Positions 34,254 through 44,773 of a DNA stretch of 64,000 bases are shown here, piece by piece. The first letter of the stretch is position 1; each line of letters starts with the position of its first letter. Origin of the DNA: Rhizophagus irregularis (taxonomy: Eukaryota > Glomeromycota > Glomeromycetes > Glomerales > Glomeraceae); NCBI RefSeq assembly GCF_026210795.1, contig NC_089430.1:4278001-4342000 (forward strand). Direction: 5' to 3'. The notes under the pieces are model-generated. The model did not search any database. It worked only from the letters and a program-made list of their open reading frames with translations, and was not told the origin of the DNA. A program made the position numbers and the translations under genes.

Positions 34254-34952
34254 TGTCAACTTACATCCGACTGTTATACTCATTCATGTTTGTTAAGTTA
34301 ATCATCGTAAAGTTTCTATTAGAATATTTGGAATTTTATGAGTTGTATAAAAATGGAATTTTATTCAAACGCTCACTTCTATTTAATTATGTAGCATTTT
34401 CCATAATTCCTTCAATCAATAATGTCCTTAGAGATGCGAAAAAGTAAATTTATAACTTTAATCATTATCAATATCTCCAATTCCCAAATTTGTATTCTGA
34501 TTTTTTAATCAGTTGTCACAAGTACGTCATAATTTTCAATCAATTTTATTATTTCAAACGAGTTAAAGGAATTAATTTCTTTACAGAAAAATTTGAAAAT
34601 TTAATTTTAATAAATTTTTGAGCAATGTTGGATTATAAAGAAAAATTTGAAATTAATTAAAATATATGTATTATTTTCAAGCATATGATTGAAGATATAT
34701 ATTATACTGTATAGAAGAAAAACTAGTAAATGCCTACATTATTTCTTGTTTGTAGTATTATTCTAACTATGACATGGTATTTTCTTTCACTGACATGAAA
34801 TTAACCAGCATCATTTTACTGACTTCCCATTCTACCAACAACCAATCGAATTTGATTTACCAATTATAACAAGAGGAATTTGTGAGAATTGCTACATTAT
34901 ATTATGATTTATTAATATTATGTTTAATATTATTTAAATATAATTTTTCAAA

Positions 34953-35083
34953 TTGAACATCTGAAAATAATGATATTAGTAATTTAATAAAAAATTGTCA
35001 AATGGAATTACTTGAGCCAAATGTTATTATTATTAAATGGATTCCATATAATAATTTTCAAATATTGAGGAGGATTCTCTAAA
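34953..35083 (+). pseudogene. Kinase N-terminal fragment
   Basis: Reads TSENNDISNLIKNCQMELLE... then KWIPYNNFQILRRIL before a stop. This is the WTSGN-to-glycine-loop segment of the local kinase family, with the Trp codon changed to TGA and nothing beyond the loop. It is a dead fragment. Confidence 0.6.
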
Positions 35084-35217
35084 TTTATACAACATATTAT
35101 CGTTATATGATGAATAAGATTCCTTTTAGATGGATTTTAAGCTATTTACAAATGTTATTGAAAGATATATTGTTCAATTATTGGTCCATAATATGTTATT
35201 TAGAACTGTTTTAATTA

Positions 35218-35890
35218 CAGTTAACTCTCTATAAATGCACCCTCTATAAATGCACACCCTCTATAAATGCACCTTTTATCTAGTCCCAACTTGAGCCTTA
35301 ATGCTAAATGCACGGTTTTTATATATATATTTTCCGTAAATGTACCCTTTATAAAAAAATTTTATAGTTTACTTATAAAATTTTTGTATTACCTTAATTT
35401 TAGATTAATATCATACAGATTTATATATATTCTATAAATGCACATCCTTTTTAAATGCACTCTTATTAGAGGTCTGTAAACGGGACCAAGAACCCGGAAC
35501 CCAGAAACCCTAACCAGCCCAGACCCAGATCCAGGTTTGGGCCGGCAAACTTTCTTCAAAATTCACCTGGGCTGGGTCCGGGCTGGCACATGAATTTTTG
35601 TTGAACCCAGATTTTCGTAATTCTGGCCAAAATCGTCTTAATTTCGGTTGAAATTAAACTGGCCAAAATTAAGTTGGCCGATTTTTTTGTTTTATAACAA
35701 AATGATATAATAAAAGTCCAGGTCCGGTCTGGGCCAGGTTTTTAATATTTTAAGTCCAGGCCAGACTAGGCCAGGCACTTTATGTTAATTTCCAAGTGCG
35801 GGCTGGGCCAGGTTGTAAAATAGTGGTCAATACAGACCTCTAACCCTTATACCTGGTCCCAAGGGGGGTGCATTTATAGAGAGTTGACTG
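35218..35890. mobile_element. pogo/Tigger-type element hosting a hAT MITE
   Basis: Ends cagttaactctctataaatg, continuing cacc, and the complement at the right (one mismatch), flanked by TA on both sides. The left end has three copies of ctctataaatgcac. The interior is interrupted by the MITE at 35467-35842. No transposase. Confidence 0.75.
35467..35842. mobile_element. hAT-like MITE, family 2, copy 2 (nested)
   Basis: A 376-bp homologue of 12102-12436 with tagaggtctg/cagacctcta ends. The flanking 8-mers actcttat and acccttat differ at one base. It carries an extra ~40-bp segment relative to copy 1. Many G-to-A/C-to-T differences from copy 1 are visible in its ccggg motifs. Confidence 0.82.
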
Positions 35891-36469
35891 TATAATTATT
35901 TATAAATAAAAGAAATGATATGACCGCTGACTGGTAAGGTTACAAATAATTTTGCTCCTTTTTACCAAGATGAAAATACCTCCTTTACAATTTAATATAA
36001 AGGTATAAATTTTACATAATTAGTCAAAAGTTTGTTAACTTTTTACCCAATTCTACATATTACTAACTAAATTTAATATATTATTAAATTAAAAATTTTA
36101 AAATATATTTAAATAATAATATTTATTAATGCTTTTTTCACTTCTTGTACTTCTTGTATTAATAATTCTTTCACAAATTATTTTTAGTTTATAAATTGAT
36201 TAATTTTATTAAACTACTAAAATTATCTTTTATGAAATATTACAAATAAGTTAAATTAAAATATATGATACGTGACGTATTGTTAATGAAATCAATTTTA
36301 TTTTATAATATGATATCAATCTATATAAGTATGCGGAAAAGATTTGTATTTCAATTACTTTAAAACAATTCCAAATTCCTAAATTCTCTCTTTGGATAAA
36401 TATTCTAGAATACATTGAATATGATAGATTTCTTAAAGCTTAGTATGTCTTCAATTCGTCAATAAATTA

Positions 36470-36798
36470 ACAACAGACAAAGAATTAAAAGAATGTTATA
36501 TAGAAAATGGTTTATGTAATGAATGTAAGCAACTTAATACTAGTTATGATTATTGTCAGTTATGTATTCTAAAAGATTTCAACAAAATTTCAAAAATTAA
36601 ACAAGTGGAAATCATGATGTTGATGAATTTATTCAAAAAGCACAATTAAAAACTAAAAATACGATCCATATCATAAAGTTGATTGAAAATGATGAATTTG
36701 AAGATTGTTTAATAATTAGCAAAAGGGGATTTGGAACTACTTTTAAAGCAGTTTGGATATAGATGATTGGGATTATGACAATAATCAATGGTGACAAC
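36470..36798 (+). pseudogene. TKL kinase N-terminal pseudogene
   Basis: Readable as ELKECYIENGLCNECKQL, then YDYCQLC (two Cys pairs), a frameshift near 36600, TSGNHDVDEFIQKAQLK, IISKRGFGTTFKAVW (decayed glycine loop), a TAG near 36767, then DDWDYDNNQW. This Cys-pair plus SGN layout is the other common N-terminal type of mycorrhizal-fungal kinases. The frame stops at the MITE insertion at 36799. No catalytic lobe is found beyond it. Confidence 0.75.
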
Positions 36799-37241
36799 TA
36801 GGGATGGCAATGGTCGGTCACAGTCAGTTATCAGTTGGTCATAACCGGTTAAGGGCCTTTGACCGACTGACTATTTTGGCTGACCGTTTTTCTGACCATT
36901 TAACCAACCATTTGACTGTCCGTTTAACTGACTGTTTAACCATTTTTTTAATGAATTTAATTAAGAAAAAATGTTAAAGTATTTTTTTTGATTAAATCCA
37001 CTAAAGAAAATGGTATAACAACTTTTTTATTGATTAAGTTCGTAAAAAAAAGTGTTAAATGATTAAATGGTCAGTTAATGGTTGGTTAAACAGTTGGTTA
37101 AACAGTCAGTCAAATGGTCAGTCAAACCAGTTGGTTAAACTGGTCAGTTAAACGGTTGGTCAGAAGCTTTTGACCAACTGATATCAGTCACAGTCATAAC
37201 TGGTCATGACCGGTTAATAACCATGACCATTGCCATCTCTA
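36799..37241. mobile_element. hAT-like element in a kinase pseudogene (443 bp)
   Basis: TIRs tagggatggcaatggtc and complement (tagagatgg...). Flanks gtgacaac (36791-36798) and gtgaccac (37242-37249) form an 8-bp duplication with one mismatch. The whole interior is built of short ggtcagtt / ggttaaac and inverted aactgacc / gtttaacc motifs, a dense foldback. Confidence 0.82.
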
Positions 37242-37249
37242 GTGACCAC

Positions 37250-37970
37250 ATAAAAATAAACTCTGATGTACATATTTTATATAAATTAAAATATAATTAA
37301 TAAATAAATGATTAAAACATTTCTTCTATTTTGAGTTTACATATATGATCAGCATATGATGAAATAAAATGCTGATAACCATACATTTGAGAGATTATTT
37401 AATGCTTAAATTATTTTTTTTTATTTTTTTTATAAACGTATTTAAATCATTTTATTAGCAATCGTAATATATTACATTGACTAATAGTAAAATAAACAAA
37501 AAAAATACATTGAAGCTAGTTTCGAAAACAAAACTACACCTCTCCTTATAAAAACTTTAGACAAGTAATGTTAGATTTATTTTTTTATTTTTAATTTTTA
37601 TACGAATTATTAAATATTTATAAAAGTAATGGTATAATGTAATTTACAATATTATTATAATGTTGTAAATGTATTATGACTATAATAATTACTATACAGT
37701 AATCACAAAACTAGTAAACTACACTGTTAAAGCATAAAATTTATGTTGTTATATTATGGTAACAGTGTAATTAAAAAAATAGGGGTTTTAGCAAAGAAAA
37801 TCTAAAGTATAGACTAACGTAACCAGCATGCTATTCACGTAAAAATCCAATACTATACTAAATTCCAAGCTAAAATACCTAATCTAAATACATTCTGAAA
37901 AAATTTCTTTAGTAATTTTTGCTATTTTATTATGTTTTTTACCTTTTCATATTTTTTTTCCCAAATTTCA
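37250..37970. other. AT-rich stretch, nothing seen
   Basis: No coding or repeat signal beyond composition. Confidence 0.4.
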
Positions 37971-37975
37971 TTAAA

Positions 37976-38784
37976 TTACCTCCATTGTTTTTGTGGCTTC
38001 AAAGAATTGACGTGTCTACTTAGTTGTTGTTGTCCTATCAAAGTGCCACTTGAACTTGAGGCTGTATTCTGAAAATCATTCCTTTTAACCAGTTCTTGCA
38101 AATTTCCTGATTTGTCAATGTAATCATTCAGTTTTTTTATCCATAATCCACATCCAATATCATGTATCTCAATTGACGCGTTAATTTCTATCATCAAATC
38201 TGATTCTCTATGAAAATATAAAATTAAAAATCTCATTCCATTGACTCTGATCACTTTTTCAAAAAAAGCGTGGTAAATTTTAACGTAATCCTTTATAATT
38301 GAACAATCATCTTGTTGAATATCCTCACCGAGTTGTTTACTTGCTTGCCAATGAAATTTATCTTTAATCTGCACATACAACAACTTTGAATCAAACATCC
38401 TCAAAAAAAAATATGATTCTTCCTTGTTAATGACACGTTCACGCCACCCTCTTTATAAATTTTCTCATAAGCATTGCTAAAGCGTAACGTTACTCTAACG
38501 GTCTTGTACTTATAACATCTTTTGGTTTTCATATACTCCACAAATCCAACATTATCATTTAATAGTGTAAAGATCTCTCCATCACTCCAATATGCAGGTA
38601 CGTCATAAAAAGTAATGTCATGTGACCTATCGGCAAAATGTTTTTCCAGATGATCCTTATCCTTATCGCTGATCATTCCTAAATGCATTTCAGTGATCGT
38701 ACCATTTTGGTCATATTGTGCACGCGTCCTTTTTCTCTTTTTGTTTGGCTTAATGCTTAAATTAAATATTATTGTAATAGACAA
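37976..38784 (-). pseudogene. RRM-like/basic protein gene, frameshifted
   Basis: Two minus-strand frames, 38784-38401 and 38404-37976, meet at a T9 run (38402-38410), where a one- or two-base indel would join them. The first part has a basic KPNKKRKRTRAQ stretch, then ITFYDVPAYWSDGEIFTLL and a VRVTLRFS strand. This matches the LVYDIPVSWTPEEILQKL...TVHLKIEL pattern in the retrocopy at 38893 and is suggestive of an RRM-like fold. The 5' border may be an acceptor (tttaag near 38757) rather than the first Met. Similar proteins are often ORF1 of non-LTR elements or a repeated family, so I cannot separate those. Confidence 0.5.
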
Positions 38785-38809
38785 GCAATTAATAATGAAT
38801 ATCTAAAAC

Positions 38810-40713
38810 ATTGAACACTTCCTTCAAAAATTAAAAAACATAACAATTCCGCAGTAAAATTTTAATTTTATTTTACTCAGTTTTTTATTAAAATGGAAGA
38901 TACAAGAAAAATACAAATAGCCGAAAATAAGTTTCTTATGCTTATTATGGGTGATGAAAATAGGTTTTTAAAAACTACATATTTCCAATATATACAATAT
39001 TGTGAAAGTCTTAGTGCTTCGTTTTTTAAGGGACGTTCAACAGAAGTTCAAAATAATATTTTAAAAGCAAATTTTGGATTAACAAATGAAGACATACTCA
39101 GTTGGGAGAATAGAGCCTCTCGTTACCAAATGACTCCTCAAAGTTTCTCATTTTTTTTACATGTTGCTATGTATTCTGCTTCTCATGGTTTTAACGCAGT
39201 ATATAATGGGGTACAACAGAGATATGCTGAAAGAAAGCAAATAATAAATGTTGTGAGAAAACATGAGGATAAGTCTAAAAAAAGAAAGGCTAAAAAGAAT
39301 AAAAAGAAAAAACACCAAACTGTTGATTCTGATTCTGATCCATTAACAAATGATGAATCAGATGATTATATGCGAAATACTGTTGATGATGATGATCAAA
39401 TAGGTGATGATCAAGATGTTAATATAAATCGGTCGATTGCGGATGCCTCTGGATCTCAATCACATATTGATCAACTTTTTGATATGGACGTTACACCAGT
39501 AGAACCAGTATCTAATCTGGATGTTACAATGCCTCAGCCGCAGCTATTACAACAACCAGATAATAATTTATCTAATTTGACAAAATCTTCGAATAAAAAA
39601 AAGAAGTCAAATAAAAATATAATTCAGCAAGTTATTACAGGTCATAAACCAGGTGATGATGGTACATTACAAGTCAGAGACATTTTGGTTTATGATATCC
39701 CAGTATCCTGGACGCCAGAAGAAATTCTGCAAAAGTTAACATTTTGGGGGAATACTATCTCATTACAAATGAAACAACAAAAGAAATACCAAACAGTTCA
39801 TTTGAAGATAGAATTAAATTCTTTGCGTCTTACCCAGTTCAAAGGTAATGATGATCCTGTTTGAACTACAGATTTAGGGGGATACCAGTTCGATGGTTTC
39901 CAGCAAGGTGTACACTCAAAGAAAGAAAACAACGTGAGAAGTTCCAAGCTACGATTCAAAAAATTCCAGAATCGATGATGATAGCAGCCTTATGGAAAGA
40001 CCATTGCCTACATTCATTCCTTTCTGTGATTAAGGGTTTGAAAAGCTTTAAAATTATACAGACTGCAAGGGGGAATCGTAAACTTATTAGTTATTTTGAA
40101 AAGTGGGTTGATATGCGTACAGCATTAGATAATCAATTTGATTGGGAGCAATTGCACCTGTCTTGGAATCGACATAATTCTTCATTGCAACGAACAAGGT
40201 CATTTGGTAATAATACCAACAAGGACCGGCAATGAACTTCAGGAAGTCGACAGACTGATAAAAGTAAGCAGAATTCTAAGAATTCTAAAAAGAAACTACA
40301 AGAGGCAAAATCTGAGAAGCATAAAAAGCAGAAGAAAGATAAGTCCTGTAAAACATTACGATCAAAGGTCTTAGCGGAAATTTTAGATGTTTTACGTAAA
40401 TTAATTTAGGATATACTAAATTTTTTTAGGTTTTAGAATAATTTTCTTTTTGTTTTATAGTGTGTTTTTTTTTTTAGAAAAATATTTTTGATCTAGTCAC
40501 CAAAGGATGTATAAATACCGGTAGGGTGCTTATGCATGTGAAAGTATTTGGGCAGGCATGACGGTAGATAGTTCTTTTGAACATATATTCTTAAGTTACC
40601 ATTTTTTTTATTAGTTTTTATTCGATCTTGTATTTAAACTAGATTAGTTCAATTTTGTATATTTTTCTTTTATAATAAATATTGTCCTTTGTTTTAAAAA
40701 AAAAAAAAAATGT
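38810..40713 (+). mobile_element. Poly(A)-tailed retroposed copy with 14-bp target duplication
   Basis: A 14-bp direct repeat tgaatatctaaaac lies at 38796-38809 and 40714-40727. The right copy directly follows an A-tail (about 40695-40710). This is the structure of LINE-mediated retroposition of a polyadenylated transcript. The cargo is the ORF described at 38893, its 5' leader and a ~300-bp 3' UTR. No reverse transcriptase is present, so it is either a processed retrocopy or a non-autonomous element. Confidence 0.8.
38893..40409 (+). pseudogene. RRM-like/basic protein ORF in the retroposed copy
   Basis: An ATG at 38893 opens 323 codons to 39864: a helical N-domain, a Lys-rich block (KSKKRKAKKNKKKK, about 129-142; probable nuclear signal), an acidic linker, a second Lys block, then LVYDIPVSWTPEEILQKL and KKYQTVHLKIEL (RRM-like, similar to the minus-strand neighbour). 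The reading then shifts by +1 near 39846 and continues (GIPVRWFPARCTLKERK) to an in-frame TGA at 40233-40235, beyond which a Lys-rich tail runs open to 40409. One frameshift and one stop make it a probable pseudogene, though the first 323 codons could still be made. Confidence 0.6.
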
Positions 40714-40864
40714 TGAATATCTAAAACCAATATTTTTAAAATACCTTTATTAGATGCATATTCACCATAAAAGATCTTTTATTTTTCCAAAATGGTAAAT
40801 TTTATACATGTAACAATTGTGATATATTATTGAAATATAAAACAATTAAATTAAACTACTAACC

Positions 40865-41110
40865 AGATCAAAATTCATAAATCTTGTTAATATTATCAAA
40901 AAACATTGTAGTAACATTCAATTTATTAAGTATAATCATTTATAATCCAATTAGAAAAAATAGTACTTTTTGAAATAAGGTGAACAAGTATGTAAAATGA
41001 CCAAATTTGTATGGAATTACTTTCATATTGTAATTTTCACTAATTTGATTTGCAATAATATTATGGAAAGGTCTTTTGAAAAGATCAAAATAATAAAATT
41101 GTAAAAAAAC
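40865..41110 (-). pseudogene. Decayed BTB exon 1
   Basis: Minus-strand nucleotides align along the whole of exon 1 of genes A-C (MILK end at about 40890, NKPN, YF..., KEF, VGE.., KDFS near 41080), but with many indels and stops. No exon 2 follows. It is an old orphan BTB relic. Confidence 0.6.
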
Positions 41111-41150
41111 ATGTTATCACTTCAAACAAAGACTACTTACAAGATATGAA

Positions 41151-41402
41151 ATGAAAAAAAATCTTTATCTTTCACAAATAATTTACAATAAGGATAAATA
41201 TTTTTGGGAAATAATTAAAACTAAATTTAACCTTGAGGAGTTCAAAATTCAGTCCAGTTCTGAAGTTAATATAATACAATACATTCTTATAATACATGAT
41301 AATGGCTATAGGAATCACAAACTGAATCTATCATATTGTAGAGAAAATCCTCAATTTTACAAACTAAAAAGTTTCCAAATCCAAGGGATACATAATTTAT
41401 AA
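41151..41402 (+). CDS. Small hypothetical ORF (83 aa), weak
   Basis: ATG-to-stop frame with slightly better-than-background composition (segments LEEFKIQSSSEVN, HKLNLSYCRENPQFYKLKSF). I recognise no family and no neighbouring exon. It may be a relic. Confidence 0.22.
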   Translation: MKKNLYLSQIIYNKDKYFWEIIKTKFNLEEFKIQSSSEVNIIQYILIIHDNGYRNHKLNLSYCRENPQFYKLKSFQIQGIHNL

Positions 41403-42700
41403 TAATGGCATCCTTGCAAGAACTGGCTCCTTGCTCTGATTTGCAGATTCTTAGTTCTAACAAATATGTAAGTTAGTAAGTATACTAATATGTAGTACTA
41501 ATTATTATGATTATCTAAAATAATTTTGTAAAGTAATATAATTAATGAAATTATTTCATGTAATAATTGTAATCTATAGTATAATGGTGATAAGTATAAA
41601 AAGAATGATTACTAGAAAGTGGATCATTATTATCATTTTTTTTAGTATTTCATGTAGATGTTTCCATATATAAAATATTTGTGGAAGACTAAAATTTTGA
41701 ACAATGGTATTAAGTTGGTATTCCTTTTTTCTCAAAAATGAATCTCCTGTTCTAATAAAGAAAGGTAATACATTTGCAAGTAATTCATCTACAATTTTTC
41801 TTGCACAATGTGCAAACCTGTTTTATGGAATACAGTATATAATTTGTTGATTCTATATGTTTTATTTTATATAAAGTAAAAAAACATTATGCAGAAATTG
41901 TAGTTATTGAAATATAATTATTTTAAATTAAGGTAAAAATAGTATATAATAATAAATATGTAATACAATAGAAAACATTTCCAATAAATATTATTGATGT
42001 TATTTTAATAGAAGATTTCAGATATAGGTTATCATTGAATTGAATCTGTATTCGTCTTGTGAAGGATATATGGATTTTTCAAATAATATTTTTACGACCC
42101 TTTTAACGAGCTCCTAATCAAACGAGGTTAGTATTTCAGTTTTACATTAAATAATATTTATCTTTTATTACCTTTATATAATCTGGATCTATTGTATTAT
42201 TTTTTTTGTTATCATCGTTCAACTTTTTTTCTATACCCAAAAGACAGGTTTTGAGACTTTTTTAACTAGTGAGGAGTACTTCAAGCTTAGAAATTATTTG
42301 TGAATCAGCTCTTAAGAGCCATCCCAAATAAATTATGATTAGAATTTTTTAATATTGTGTTGTTACTTGATTCTATAAAACTGGTCTATTAATATATATT
42401 CAATATATACAATAAATACAGATGTATTTCACTTTACCATATTTCTTTTAAATTTAAATAAAATATGGCTGTGTTGATGCTGCTTTTGATTGAAATTTGG
42501 AAAATTATTAATTTTAAAACTTTTTGTTGTAAAAAAATATAAAATATTGATAAATAAATTAATTTCCACTTAATAAATGAAATGGTAAAGCTTCTTAATA
42601 CAAGTATTGAGTTTGATAACTTTGCTTTATCTTAAAACTTGCATTATTTCAAATATGAAGTTGAAATTATGCAATGTAATATGTATAATTTGAAAAAATA
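41403..42700. other. AT-rich stretch, nothing seen
   Basis: No supported gene. Short frames are interrupted frequently. Confidence 0.35.
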
Positions 42701-42819
42701 ATGAATTAATAAATTAATTAATTGAAAATACTCTGGCAGTATGAATAACATGTCTTTAGGTGGCCTATTCAAGAAACACTTTTATTACTCCTGCAACAAT
42801 TTTCTCACTTTCTAAATAA

Positions 42820-43140
42820 CAGATTTTAGTCATTCTACAATTCTTTAATGCATAAAAATGGGCCATTGATTTCAATTGTGAGGTGTGTAAACTTTGATAT
42901 GTAACTGAAAGAATTGGTTACATTCAACAATTCAAGGTTACTAAATCCAACTTTTATACTGTCTTCATTAAAAAATCATTATTAAATTCATAAAGATTTT
43001 CAAGTGCTTTTTTAGCTGCTAAATTGATAATATGAGCTAAACATCTAATATGTTTGTTATTTGGATCAAAATTAATATATTTTTTAAGATAATTTATCTA
43101 ATATAGTGTCTATGTTCATTATCACATCTTATTGCTAAAA
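42820..43140 (-). pseudogene. hAT-transposase remnant
   Basis: The minus-strand frame at 43072-42990 reads NFDPNNKHIRCLAHIINLAAKKAL. It is preceded by RCDNEHRHYIR (43130-43100) and followed by ENLYEFNN. H-IRC-AH--NL is the conserved RNase-H-core motif of hAT transposases. Stops and shifts surround it, so it is only a fossil. It is a possible relative of the autonomous source of the hAT-type MITEs, but no terminal repeat links them here. Confidence 0.6.
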
Positions 43141-43664
43141 TAAATAAACTGTCTACTTTTTAACAAATTAGCAACAAGAATAGATCAATAATTTGTATTG
43201 GAGCATCCTTTCAAGGACTATAAATACTAGCATGAAAGTTCATTGAATGCATCTCCAATAATTTCAATTACTACTTTATGTTAAGATGAACACATTTCAA
43301 CTATATATTATATATGGATGTCACAATATTTATTCTTTCAATTAAAGATGCACCAACAATAATTAAAATAGGTCATAAAGAATCATCAATATCATTATGG
43401 GCAAAAAATATTGCAGAATAAAATAAAATTCATGAATGAAGATGCATTATAATTAAGTTCTACCTCTATTATTCCCTAACTTTGAAGCAGATAATATTAC
43501 TAAAGGTTATTTGTTGACTTTGAGTTGAATTTATCCTATTAAAATATTATCATGCATTTGAATTATATCAGATGTAATCTTGACTATTGCTAATAGAATT
43601 GGAGGTTATAAATTGAATTCTGATTCAAGCTGTGTTTTATTTGATTTAATTAATCATATATTAT

Positions 43665-44773
43665 TTATAAAATATTCAATGAGCATAAAAAAATAATTAT
43701 GATGATGGCGAAAAGGTAGCTCCCGATGAGAATGGTGAGAAAATGGATATAGAGGAAAAAGGTGATTGTTGATGATGAGATGATTGTTGAGATTATTGAT
43801 AATTTTTTAGAAAGAATATTATAAGTATAATTGTGACAAACTTCAAAATTCATGTTACTTAGGTATGAAAGCTTTACATTATGAACATGCCAACGGTCAT
43901 TACATTTATAAATTATTTCACTAATCCGCAATGAACCATCAGGAAGAAATGTGCTTTGGGTCATTATCTTGCTAAAATTTCAATCATCCATAATAAATTT
44001 TGCATTCCCAATTTTGACTCATCTTTATAAACTTCCATCACTAAAGGAAAACTATTTTCAGTTAAATTAATTCATAAAAATTTTCCCATTCTTTGTTTAA
44101 TTTATGAAATTAAACAGGTTGATTTTTTTTCTATTTTCTTTGTTTAATTATATTGTAATGACCTCTTGGTGCTTGAGAAACCAATCCTAGATATGCAAAA
44201 AATTAAATTTTTTTTAACTTCATTTTAGGATACATGTGGATACACACTGTACCCCTATTTTGTTATACAAGATTCAAAGTGTATGCAAATGTTTAAATGT
44301 CCAAAAATGCTTTTGAGTTACCAAATAATAAGGAGCCATTTCAAAAGGGAGATGATTTCTTCTGAAATTATGACATTTCTTAATGAAAGTGGAAGATTGC
44401 AGATGGTGCAGTGGAATGCATCATAACTTATTTCAAATTCAGCAAGATGATTTATTAAGCAGGAACCTAGTCCATTGCAAGCAGTAACAATGTAACATTT
44501 CCATTAGCATTACTATTAGTATTACTATTAGCATCATTCTGAAATAAAATAAAAATAAAGTCTCTAAGGAATGTAATAATCCTTAATGCAGTCATCACGT
44601 GATGGAAAAGGTTGAGATCGTAAGAGTTTTTGAGATGAAGTATCAATAAAAGCAATAGGGATATCATCTGAGGTGAGAAGTGCATAATGATAAAGAAAAT
44701 AGTAATAATAGGAAAGGGAAAAAGTGAGAAAGAAGTGAGTTTTAAGGGGAATTCCCACTGTAATATTTGCCAA
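43665..44773 (-). other. Interrupted weak ORFs, possible relics
   Basis: Minus-strand frames 43964-43665 (starting TQSTFLPDGSLRISEIIYKCNDRWHVHNVKLSY) and 44773-44467 have local coding-like stretches but no recognised domain. They could be parts of the same decayed transposon as the hAT remnant. Confidence 0.25.

Noticed and set aside
36799-37241. Possible CRISPR-like array of short repeats
   Set aside because: The short motifs occur in both orientations without unique spacers and lie within a TIR element with an 8-bp target duplication. The genome is eukaryotic.
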